From Verrucomicrobiota bacterium (GTDB lineage Bacteria > Verrucomicrobiota > Kiritimatiellia > JAAZAB01): a DNA stretch of 44,680 nt. Positions 7,237 through 15,965 of this stretch are shown in pieces. The stretch is from positions 1 to 44,680 of the forward strand of contig JAHIJO010000115.1 of the NCBI GenBank assembly GCA_018898455.1. The letters are read 5' to 3'. The position numbers and the translations under genes are program-made. The notes below the pieces were generated by a model. The model worked only from the letters and a program-made list of their open reading frames with translations, made no database searches and was not told where the DNA came from. How positions within the stretch are numbered: position 1 is the first letter of the stretch; the number at the start of each line of letters is the position of its first letter.

Positions 7237-10200
7237 TTATGGCAGCGGTAGCCAGTCGGCACCGCCCAGCATGGCGGTGCCCAAGGTATAACCGTCAGGG
7301 CCGCTGAGGAATGCGATCCAGGCGCCCGTGGCCAATTCGTAAACCGTGGGGTCCGCCTTGCCATCACCGTTATAATCCGCCGGCACGGCCTTCCAGCCCG
7401 GCCCGCCCAGGACACACGTCTGGATGCTCCCGTCGCCGGACATCAGCACATACCAATTGCCTTGCGCCTCCTCATAGACGGCGGCGTCGGCCTTGCCGTC
7501 GCCGTCGTAATCCGCCGCCGCCGGCGCCATGCCCGGTCCGCCAAACCACTGCTCCGCCGGCTGGTACTCGCCCGGCCCGCTGAGCAGGGCATACCACATG
7601 CCGCTCGTTGCCTGGTACACGGTCGGATCGGTCTTGCCGTCGCCATTGAAATCCGCCGGCGCCGGTTTCATGCCCGGCCCGCCCCATCCTCCCGTCGTCT
7701 GCAATCCGGTGCTTGTGAACCAACTGCCCCACAGACCGGTGGCCTCATAGTAAACCGTCAAATCCGTCTTTTCGTCCCCGTCGAAATCTCCCGGCGCCGC
7801 CGCATAGCCCAGTCCGCCAAACACCTGCTCATAAAAGTCAAAGTCGGCTCCGTTCCAGATCAGCACCTGCCACAATCCGGAAGCCTCTCCATACACACCC
7901 GGATCCGTCAGCGTGTCGCCGTTGTAATCCCCGCAGACAGGGGTGAAGCCCGGCCCGCTGAAATAGCCGTTCAAGCCCGACGTATAACCCGTGCCGGACA
8001 ACAACACCGCCCATTGTCCGGTCAGGGGATTGAAGACAATCAGGTCCGCCTTGCCGTCGCCATCCCAATCGAACTTGGCGTTCTGCCCCGAGGCCAGGCT
8101 CTGCGTGGCAGTCATGATGTTGGACACGGTTGAATTCACACCCACCCCATAGGCCGATTCCACGCGCACCCGGACATAATAGGGCGTGGTCGGGTTCAGG
8201 TTGGTCACCGTCAGGTTGGTGACCAGGCCGATATTCCGGTTCTGGTAACCCGGCGCATAATCGGCGAAGCCGCTGTCGCACGCCACGTCCAGCCAATAGT
8301 TGGTGGCCATGGTCACCGGTCGCCAGTTCGCGGTGAATTGCATGCGGCGCAACCGGGTGGTCGCCAGCAGGTGATCGCGCGCCTGCAATTCGTAAGCGCC
8401 CAGGTCCTCGTGCGCGCCGGCCAGGCGCGGATTGCCGGCCAGGTCCGTATTGGTTGATGCCTCCAGGTCCGCGCCGGCATCCACGCAGGGCGAATCCCAG
8501 TGCAGGCGCCAGTTTCCGGCCGCGGCGTCTGCAAACTGCGGGTGCACGGCCAGATTGTTCGTCCCGGGCAACAGGGGATCGGAACAGGAATTCGAGATGC
8601 TAATCAAGGAGTAAGGATCGAGGTCAAGGTAATAATTGTTGGAGATCGCGGCCCGGTTGCTCCAGATGATACTGTTGACTATATTGCCATAGTCAAAGAC
8701 CATTACACCGCCCGCATGGTTCGAAGCGGTGTTGTTGACGATGCTACAGCCCGCCAGGAATCCTGAATACTCGATCACGCCGCCGCCCGCGTCCTGATCG
8801 GCAAAATTATCGCTGACCAGCGAGTCCGCCAGCGTACCGCCGGCGTACATGTAAAATCCGCCGGCAACGCCCGCGCTATTCCAGTCGGGCCCTCCCCACC
8901 GGGCATTATTGAACTGGATAACGCTCCGCCGGATTTCGCCGCCCGACTGGAACCAGACGCCGGCGGCAAAGGCGGCTTCATTGCTGGCGATAACGCAGTC
9001 GCGCAAAGTTCCACCGCCATCCAGGAGGACCCCGCCGCCGTGTCCGTTTTCGATATCGGCATGGTTGTTCAGGATGGAACATTGGACCATTTCGCCGCCC
9101 TCGCTGAACCAGGCGCCCCCGGCCTCGTTGACGCCCCAATTGAGCTGGAACACGCAGTTGCTCGCAAAGCCGTCCTGATCAAACCACGCGCCGGCCCCTT
9201 CCGACGCCGCATTGCTGAACACAAGACAATTGAGCGCTTCGCCGCCCTCCAGGAAATACAGTCCCCCGCCCCTGGCCGCGCCATTGCCCCGCACGGTGCA
9301 ATCCACGGCCCGGCCGCCATACTGGAAATAGATGCCGCCGGCGGCATTGTGCACGGTATTATCCTCGATGACGCAATTCGAGGCCCGGCCGTTGCCGGAG
9401 AGCAGGAGGCCGCCCGGCCAGTCCCATGCGGAGTTGCCCCGGATGACCGAATCGCGCACCATGGCGTTGCGATGGCATTCCACGCCGCCGGTCATGTGTG
9501 TTGCCACGCAGCTGACGATGACGCAGTTGCTCAGCACGCCGCCCAGCATGTAAACGCCGCCGCAACTCAGGGCATATCCATTCGAGATCGTCAAGCCGGC
9601 CAGGGAAGCTCCGTCCACGGAAAGCGTGGCGCCCCGACAGTTTCCGCCGGCATCCACGATCGTCTGCTCCGGGCCGCCGACGCCCTGCACGGCAACGGCT
9701 TTATCGAGCAGCAGCTCGGCGGCGATCGCATAGCGGCCGGTCTGGACTAGGACCAAGCCGCCATTGTAGCAAACGTCAATCGCGGCCTGGATATTGGTGG
9801 CCGCAGTGGCCCAGTCGGTGAAGGGTGAAACGTGAGCGCCGGAGAGAGAGACGTAATTCGTGTAGCCGCCGGCCACCACATGCTCGACCGCCGTAACCAC
9901 CACGCTGTGAGATTCGTTGCTGGCCGAGAGAACGATTTGAAAGTCGCCGGCATTGGTCCAGACCGGGGCAATATCCATCCGGTTGGTGAAATAGTCATAC
10001 TGTCCGTCCCCGCGCTCCACGCGCCAGACAAAGCCGGCCACTTTTCCGGACAGGTCGGCGCTCATCGGTTCCGCGACGTCGAACACGGTGTTGGTGTCGC
10101 CGAGGATGGCGGCTGTAATGGCGCCGGTCACGGCGCCGGCGATGTACTCATCACAGCCGATATCAACAGTGCCGCCATGCGTGCGCGACTCGCCGTCGAT

Positions 10201-12564
10201 ATCGGTCTGCCCGGCCGGGACGGCGTTCGTGTCCCCGGCCGCCCGGCAGGGCGAGGCCGCCAGGATATGCGGATTCTGGATACCGGACAGCAGTGGATCC
10301 ACATCAATGTTCCCGGCGCCGGCTGGCAGGGGGATGGCGCAACAGGAGCTCATCACGGTTCCCTGGCCGCCATTTTCATCGTAGTAGTTATCGTCCGTCT
10401 CCAGGCTGGCCTCGTTGAAATAGACGATGCAGTTCACCGACGTGGCGACGTAGGTATAGAGTCCGCCGCCGCTCCCCTCGGCGATATTTTTGACTAGGGT
10501 GCAATTCTGCGCGGTACCTCCGCCGAGGAATAGTCCGCCGCCGCCCCAGCTGGCATTGCCGGCAAAGTAGCAGTTATCAAGCCGGATATTCAATCCCATC
10601 GCATAGACCCCGCCGCCATAGTTATCGGACCAGTTGCTGATCACGGTGCAATTGGCCAGGTGCGCCTCGTTGTCGAGGAAAACGCCGCCGCCCCATAAGG
10701 CGGCGCTGTTCCCGACCAGCCGGCAGTTTTCCATGAGCGCCCCGCGTTGCAGGTAGGCGCCACCGCCCTCCAGCCCGGCGGAGTTGGCGGTCAGGAGACA
10801 TTGCCGCGCCGTGCCGCCCGACAGATATATCCCGCCGCCTTCTTCGGCATAACCGCCGCGGATCGCGACCCGCTCCAGCACGGCCGCAGGATCGGATACG
10901 GTGAAGCAGCGGTTGGTACCACCGCCCACGAACACGGCGTTGGTGCCGGACCCAGCGCCGCGCACCGTTATCCCGCGGTTGATGAACACCTCCCGCGCGC
11001 AGGCATGGGTGCCGGTCTGAACCAGGACCATCCCGCCGCCAACGTAACAGGCGTCGATCGCGGACTGGAGGTTGGTGGCGGCCGTGGCCCAGTTCGTGAA
11101 TGGCGCCGCATGGCTTCCGGCCGGATCGAAATAATTGGTGAAGCTTTCGGCGATGGTCACGGTCACGGTGGCCACACCCATACCGTCACGATTAGTCGCC
11201 GACAAGGTCACGGCGTATACGCCGACCGTTGACCACGCGTAAGTCCAGTCGGGACTGTTGGTAAAAATGTTGGTTCCGCCGGGAACAGCCACATTCCAGG
11301 AGTTCACATTCGCCTTGCCGCCGATGGCGGACCGGAACCGCAGGGTGGTATTGACCAGGGCGTTGGTGAACGGCGCATCGATGTTCATGCCGAGCGCACC
11401 GGTGATATTGGTGGAAACGAACTGGTCACAGCCGATGTCAACGGCCCCGCCCCAGTCCCGCGGTTCGCCGTCAATATCCGTTTCGTCCGCTTCAACCGCG
11501 TCCAACGTGCCGGCGCCGCGGCAGGGCGAGGCGGCGAGGATATGCGGGTTATCCAGGCCGACCAGCAGCGGGGGGCTGCCGATATTCCCCTCCGCATCGA
11601 TGAATGGAGCGGTGCAGGAGTAGGTCACCGATGTGCCCAGCAGGTAGAAATTGCTGCCGACCGGCGCCGTGTTGTGATAAATGATCGTGTTGATGATCGT
11701 GCTCGGCATTTGGCCGGAGGCGGGGTCCGCCGGGTCGGCCACGCCGCCGCCGAGGTAATAACTTTCGTTCCAGGCGATCGTGCAGTTGATGATGTCGTTG
11801 CCGAAAGCGTATACGCCTCCGCCGGCACCCATCGTCGGATCGGTGGCGGTGTTCCCGCAGACCAGGCAATCGCGCATGGTCGCGGCGCCCAAAGCCACGC
11901 CGCCGCCGATCAGCGCCGTATTGTCAAGGATGAGGCAGCGCGTGATTTCTCCGTCCGCATCGAAAAACACGCCGCCGCCATTTATGCCGGAATTACCCTG
12001 CAGGATGCAGTCAACCACGGAGCCCCACAACCCAACGGCGACACCGGAACGGGCGCACCCCCGCACCCAGCAGTTGGACAAAGTCCCATCGTCATTAATG
12101 AACGCGCCGCCGCCGATACTATTCTCGCCAAAACTGTCAAAATAGGCCCCGCCGTTGGTCAGGGTAAAGCCGGCTAGAATGGCCCCTTTATCCAGGTAGA
12201 CGCAGCGCGTCGCCGAGGGGTCATCGGCGATCTGCCCGCGAATGGCGGTGACGGCCGGGCCGTTGACGCTTTGGACGGTGATGGCCAGTTCGACAACCAC
12301 GCGGTTGGTGATTACACCGGCCTCGGAATTCCGGCCCCCGGCTTCATAAAGACCGTTGGTTACCAGCACGGTGTCGCCATCCACAGCGGCGTCCACGGCG
12401 TCCTGGATATTGCTGGCCGCCGTATCCCAGCTCAGGTAGGGACTGGTCGACGTCTGCCCGGCCTGCGCCACGTAATGATAGTCCTGTGCGCTGGCGCCGC
12501 CCGCCAGCAAGCCCGTCAGAACAACGGCCGCTGATATTTTGCGCACACTCCTGTTTTGACGCAC
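7237..12564 (-). CDS. giant secreted beta-helix/PKD/FN3 protein with six FG-GAP-like repeats
   Basis: Exported protein of 1775 residues. A signal peptide covers residues 1-27 (ends GGASA|Q). Three right-handed beta-helix blocks (about 28-400, 495-790, 890-1370) each begin with a WATAATNIQAAIDxCY segment, the start of many polymorphic-outer-membrane-like helices, and are full of GGGVY and NCxxxxN turns. PKD-like domains lie at about 410-490 and 800-885. An FN3-like domain (about 1385-1480, YYVRVRVESAYG) precedes six units of about 46 residues with DYNGDGKADPTVY-type loops, ending LGGADWLPLP. The start is GTG with AGGAG six bases upstream. Such proteins usually bind or degrade polysaccharide or mediate adhesion, but no catalytic motif is visible. 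Confidence 0.85.
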   Translation of the reverse strand: MRQNRSVRKISAAVVLTGLLAGGASAQDYHYVAQAGQTSTSPYLSWDTAASNIQDAVDAAVDGDTVLVTNGLYEAGGRNSEAGVITNRVVVELAITVQSVNGPAVTAIRGQIADDPSATRCVYLDKGAILAGFTLTNGGAYFDSFGENSIGGGAFINDDGTLSNCWVRGCARSGVAVGLWGSVVDCILQGNSGINGGGVFFDADGEITRCLILDNTALIGGGVALGAATMRDCLVCGNTATDPTMGAGGGVYAFGNDIINCTIAWNESYYLGGGVADPADPASGQMPSTIINTIIYHNTAPVGSNFYLLGTSVTYSCTAPFIDAEGNIGSPPLLVGLDNPHILAASPCRGAGTLDAVEADETDIDGEPRDWGGAVDIGCDQFVSTNITGALGMNIDAPFTNALVNTTLRFRSAIGGKANVNSWNVAVPGGTNIFTNSPDWTYAWSTVGVYAVTLSATNRDGMGVATVTVTIAESFTNYFDPAGSHAAPFTNWATAATNLQSAIDACYVGGGMVLVQTGTHACAREVFINRGITVRGAGSGTNAVFVGGGTNRCFTVSDPAAVLERVAIRGGYAEEGGGIYLSGGTARQCLLTANSAGLEGGGAYLQRGALMENCRLVGNSAALWGGGVFLDNEAHLANCTVISNWSDNYGGGVYAMGLNIRLDNCYFAGNASWGGGGLFLGGGTAQNCTLVKNIAEGSGGGLYTYVATSVNCIVYFNEASLETDDNYYDENGGQGTVMSSCCAIPLPAGAGNIDVDPLLSGIQNPHILAASPCRAAGDTNAVPAGQTDIDGESRTHGGTVDIGCDEYIAGAVTGAITAAILGDTNTVFDVAEPMSADLSGKVAGFVWRVERGDGQYDYFTNRMDIAPVWTNAGDFQIVLSASNESHSVVVTAVEHVVAGGYTNYVSLSGAHVSPFTDWATAATNIQAAIDVCYNGGLVLVQTGRYAIAAELLLDKAVAVQGVGGPEQTIVDAGGNCRGATLSVDGASLAGLTISNGYALSCGGVYMLGGVLSNCVIVSCVATHMTGGVECHRNAMVRDSVIRGNSAWDWPGGLLLSGNGRASNCVIEDNTVHNAAGGIYFQYGGRAVDCTVRGNGAARGGGLYFLEGGEALNCLVFSNAASEGAGAWFDQDGFASNCVFQLNWGVNEAGGAWFSEGGEMVQCSILNNHADIENGHGGGVLLDGGGTLRDCVIASNEAAFAAGVWFQSGGEIRRSVIQFNNARWGGPDWNSAGVAGGFYMYAGGTLADSLVSDNFADQDAGGGVIEYSGFLAGCSIVNNTASNHAGGVMVFDYGNIVNSIIWSNRAAISNNYYLDLDPYSLISISNSCSDPLLPGTNNLAVHPQFADAAAGNWRLHWDSPCVDAGADLEASTNTDLAGNPRLAGAHEDLGAYELQARDHLLATTRLRRMQFTANWRPVTMATNYWLDVACDSGFADYAPGYQNRNIGLVTNLTVTNLNPTTPYYVRVRVESAYGVGVNSTVSNIMTATQSLASGQNAKFDWDGDGKADLIVFNPLTGQWAVLLSGTGYTSGLNGYFSGPGFTPVCGDYNGDTLTDPGVYGEASGLWQVLIWNGADFDFYEQVFGGLGYAAAPGDFDGDEKTDLTVYYEATGLWGSWFTSTGLQTTGGWGGPGMKPAPADFNGDGKTDPTVYQATSGMWYALLSGPGEYQPAEQWFGGPGMAPAAADYDGDGKADAAVYEEAQGNWYVLMSGDGSIQTCVLGGPGWKAVPADYNGDGKADPTVYELATGAWIAFLSGPDGYTLGTAMLGGADWLPLP

Positions 12565-12734
12565 AAATCACTCCTGCTTGAATATAACCTGATTCTAAAA
12601 ATTTATTCCCGTGTGGGGTGATATTCCGGGTCGACGGACAAACCGTATAAAGCCGATAGGCCTTTGAGAATAAATATATTTTCCAGGCAGTTATCTCCGG
12701 CAGGCAGGTCGCCGGATCGGCCTTGCCGTCTTTG
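12565..12734 (-). other. intergenic region with a stray repeat-unit fragment
   Basis: Immediately after the stop of the 12735-15839 gene, and one frame off, about ten codons read DKDGKADPAT. This matches the start of another FG-GAP-like unit (GDYDADGKADPA). It looks like the leftover of a seventh unit cut by the present stop, or of a recombination between units. The rest of the gap is AT-rich and should hold the promoter of the beta-helix gene; no clear -35/-10 pair was assigned. Confidence 0.45.
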
Positions 12735-15700
12735 TCACTGCACCGGTGTATACCCAGATCCGCCCAGATTTGCGGTGACGGTCACATAGTTGTAGCTGGA
12801 GAGCATGGCGAACCAGTCACCGGTGGCTTCCTGGTAAACCGCCGGATCCGCTTGACCATCGGCGTCATAATCGCCTGGCGTAGCCGTGTAGTCCGGTCCG
12901 CCCAGGATGGCGTACGCAAAGCTGTATCCGCTGGCCGAGAGAGAGACAATCCAAGTACCCGTCGCCGGTTGATACACGGCCGGATCGGCCTTGCCGTCGG
13001 CGTCAAAATCGCAGGGGATCGGGATATATCCCATCCCGCCCAGGGTCGTCGTGCTGATCAGGTATCCGGTACCCGACAGCATGACAAACCAGTTACCGCT
13101 GGCATCCGCATAAACGGCCGGATCGGTTTTGCCGTCGCCGTCAAAGTCAGCCGGGATAGGATGGTAGTCAATGCCACCCAGTGCCGCCGAGGCGATCCCG
13201 TAGCCGCTGGCTGAGAGCATGACATACCAATACCCGTTGGAATCACCATAGATGGCCGGGTCGGCCTTGCCGTCGGCATCGTAATCGCCCAGGACCTGGC
13301 TGTAGCCGGATCCGCCCAGATTCGCAGAGGCAGTGGCATAGCCGAACGACGAAAGCTCGGCAATCCATTCGCCGGTCACGGGCTGATAGACCGCCGGATC
13401 GGTCTTGCGGTCGGCATCGTAATCGCCCGGTGCCGGCAAGTAAGCCGAACTGCCGAAGTGTGCTGTTGCCTGCGCATAGTTAAACGTCGAGAGCAGTACA
13501 TCCCAATAACTGCCTGCCGCCTGGTACACCGCCGGATCGGTCATGCCGTCGGCGTCGTAATCGCCAAAGGCGTAATGATAATACGGCAGGTAACTACCGG
13601 TGAACGTGACCGATTCGGCATCGGACACCATGTTGGTTTGCGTGATTGGCGCCTGGTACCGGCCGATGAATCCGTAGGTCACCACATAGGAGCCGATAAC
13701 TGCCGAAACCGCCGCGAGATTCCCGGTGCCGGCGGTTGGACCGGTGTAGGACAACGGACAGGTCGAAAGCTGCCAGGACCCGTTGTCCGGCGCCACATTG
13801 ATGGCCAGTGTTCCGAACTGGATCATACGCACGGGCGTCAGCGCATATACCCAGGGGCCGTTGCCAAGCTGAGAATAGGTGTTATCGCCCCACACCACCA
13901 GGGTGCCGTCGCTTTTCACGGCCAGGGTATGACGTATTCCAGCGGCGATGGCGGTCGCATGGGATATCCCGATCACCGGCACCGGCCGGTTCGTGGCAAT
14001 GCCGATCTCATTGCCAAGCTGATTATACGAATTTCCGCCCCAGGTCCAGACCGTGCCGTCCTGTTTCAGCGCCGCCGAATGAAAAATGCCGGCGACGATG
14101 GCGCTGACATTCGACAGACCGCTAACCTGAACGGCTAGATTCGTGGTGACAAATGTTCCGTCACCAAGCTGACCGTATATGTTCAAACCCCAGGCCCAGA
14201 CCGTGCCGTCGCTTTTCAGCGCCATGGAGTGATATGCTCCGCCGGCGGCGGCAATGATGCCGGATATGCCGGACACTGTAACCGGCCGGTTCGTGTCGTC
14301 CAGAGTACCGTTGCCCAGTTCCCCTTGGGTGTTGTATCCCCACGCCAGTATTTCTCCGTTCCCTTTCACCACCAGCGCGTGGTTATACCCGCAGTCCACC
14401 GCGTGGACATCGGTCAGGCCGCTGACCTGGATCGGGATGTTGGTGCCGGTATCCATTGTGCCCCAGGTTCCATTGCCCATCTGGCCGTACACGTTATTGC
14501 CCCAGGCCCAGACTGTGCCGTCGCTTTTCGATGCCAGGGAGAACTTCTCGCCGCCCGATACGCTGCGGATGTCTGTTAGACCGGTGACCGCCACCGGCAT
14601 GTTCGTAGTCACGTTCGTGCCGTTACCCAACTGGCAGGTTGTATTGCGTCCCCAGGTCCAGACCGTGCCATCGCTTTGGACGGCCAGGGAATGATAACCG
14701 CCCGCGCCGATCGGCCCAGGATTAGTCAGACCACTGGCCTGACGATAATAACCGCTCATTCCGTTCCCAAGCTCACCATTGGCTCCGGAACCCCACGTCC
14801 AGACATTGCCGTCGGCATCCAGAGCCAACGAGAAATTCTGATTGGCGGCGATCGCGACGACTTGCGTCAGACTGCTGACCTGAATGGGCACATTGGTGTT
14901 ATCCGTGGTACCATTACCCAACTGGCCATATTCATTATACCCCCAGGTCCAGACCGTGCCGTCGGATTTCAATGCCAGCGAATGATTCCAACCTGCCGCA
15001 ATTGCAACGATGTTTGAGAGTCCGTTCGCCTGGAGCGGCACGATGGATGACACAAACGTCGCATTCCCGAGCTGGCCGTAACCGTTCCAGCCCCAGGTCC
15101 AGACCGTGCCGTCGCTTTTCAGCGCCATGGAGTGATAATGCCCGCCGGCCGCCGCGCTGGCATTGGTCAGCGACACCACGGTCACCGGAACGTTTGTGCT
15201 TGTCGTGGTCCCGTTCCCGAGTTCTCCTTCACTGTTATACCCCCAGGCTCGCATCGTGCCGTCGGAGAGGACGGCCAGTACGTGGCCCTGGCCACTGGCA
15301 ATGGCGCGCGCATTGGTCAGGCCACTCACCACCACGGGTACATTCGTATTGTCCCAGGTGCCGTTGCCGAGCTGACCTTGACTGTTATAGCCCCAGGCCC
15401 AGACCGTGCCGTCGCTCTTCAGCGCCACGGAATGAAGGATGCCGGCGGCCATAGCCGTGACATTCGCCAACCCGGCGATCTGAACCGGGGTCGATGTGAT
15501 GGCATAAGTGCCGTCCCCGATCTGGCCGAAATTGTTGTCGCCCCAGGCCCAGGCCGTGCCGTCGGATTTGACGGCCAGCGTGTGATACCCACCGGCGGCA
15601 ATGGCCGCGACATTGGAGAACCTGCTGATCTGTGTCCGGGTGGTTCTCAATTCATACGTGCCATCGCCCAACTGCCCGTATAAATTCCAACCCCAGGCCC

Positions 15701-15839
15701 AGACCGTGCCGTCGCTCTTCAGAAACAGGGCATGCCGGGCACCGGCGGCGATGTTGGTGACCGACGCCGCGTTTGCCAGGCCGGTGCTCATGACAATCGC
15801 CAGCAGACATCCAAACCACCTATTAATATTGTTACGCAT
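12735..15839 (-). CDS. secreted RCC1-repeat protein with six C-terminal FG-GAP-like repeats
   Basis: A 1034-residue paralogue of the 3739-7044 protein. The signal peptide ends at about residue 24 (STGLANA|A). Thirteen RCC1 motifs (VWTWGYNEYGQLGNG type) run to about residue 680, followed by the same linker domain (YTGPTAGTGNLAA) and six units of about 46 residues (GDYDADGKADPAVY), ending LGGSGYTPVQ. Linker and last unit are very close to those of the paralogue, while the RCC1 part has diverged. AGAAGGAG lies nine bases before the ATG. The 15840-15965 region upstream carries the untranslated leader, with TATTAT/TATATA boxes. Probably surface-exposed; ligand unknown. Confidence 0.85.
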   Translation of the reverse strand: MRNNINRWFGCLLAIVMSTGLANAASVTNIAAGARHALFLKSDGTVWAWGWNLYGQLGDGTYELRTTRTQISRFSNVAAIAAGGYHTLAVKSDGTAWAWGDNNFGQIGDGTYAITSTPVQIAGLANVTAMAAGILHSVALKSDGTVWAWGYNSQGQLGNGTWDNTNVPVVVSGLTNARAIASGQGHVLAVLSDGTMRAWGYNSEGELGNGTTTSTNVPVTVVSLTNASAAAGGHYHSMALKSDGTVWTWGWNGYGQLGNATFVSSIVPLQANGLSNIVAIAAGWNHSLALKSDGTVWTWGYNEYGQLGNGTTDNTNVPIQVSSLTQVVAIAANQNFSLALDADGNVWTWGSGANGELGNGMSGYYRQASGLTNPGPIGAGGYHSLAVQSDGTVWTWGRNTTCQLGNGTNVTTNMPVAVTGLTDIRSVSGGEKFSLASKSDGTVWAWGNNVYGQMGNGTWGTMDTGTNIPIQVSGLTDVHAVDCGYNHALVVKGNGEILAWGYNTQGELGNGTLDDTNRPVTVSGISGIIAAAGGAYHSMALKSDGTVWAWGLNIYGQLGDGTFVTTNLAVQVSGLSNVSAIVAGIFHSAALKQDGTVWTWGGNSYNQLGNEIGIATNRPVPVIGISHATAIAAGIRHTLAVKSDGTLVVWGDNTYSQLGNGPWVYALTPVRMIQFGTLAINVAPDNGSWQLSTCPLSYTGPTAGTGNLAAVSAVIGSYVVTYGFIGRYQAPITQTNMVSDAESVTFTGSYLPYYHYAFGDYDADGMTDPAVYQAAGSYWDVLLSTFNYAQATAHFGSSAYLPAPGDYDADRKTDPAVYQPVTGEWIAELSSFGYATASANLGGSGYSQVLGDYDADGKADPAIYGDSNGYWYVMLSASGYGIASAALGGIDYHPIPADFDGDGKTDPAVYADASGNWFVMLSGTGYLISTTTLGGMGYIPIPCDFDADGKADPAVYQPATGTWIVSLSASGYSFAYAILGGPDYTATPGDYDADGQADPAVYQEATGDWFAMLSSYNYVTVTANLGGSGYTPVQ

Positions 15840-15965
15840 GATGATTCGCTCCTTCTATGATGAATAAATCAACTTTCATCCCATGGAATAATTGGACGAT
15901 GGAATAATGCTGAACTTATTTCTTGTTCTATATAATATCCGTTTTGTCCTTGGAAGTCGAATGGA

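Noticed and set aside
7462-12177. Long plus-strand frames opposite the beta-helix gene
   Set aside because: High GC and periodic repeats leave antisense frames open; none shows a domain, start site or signal peptide.
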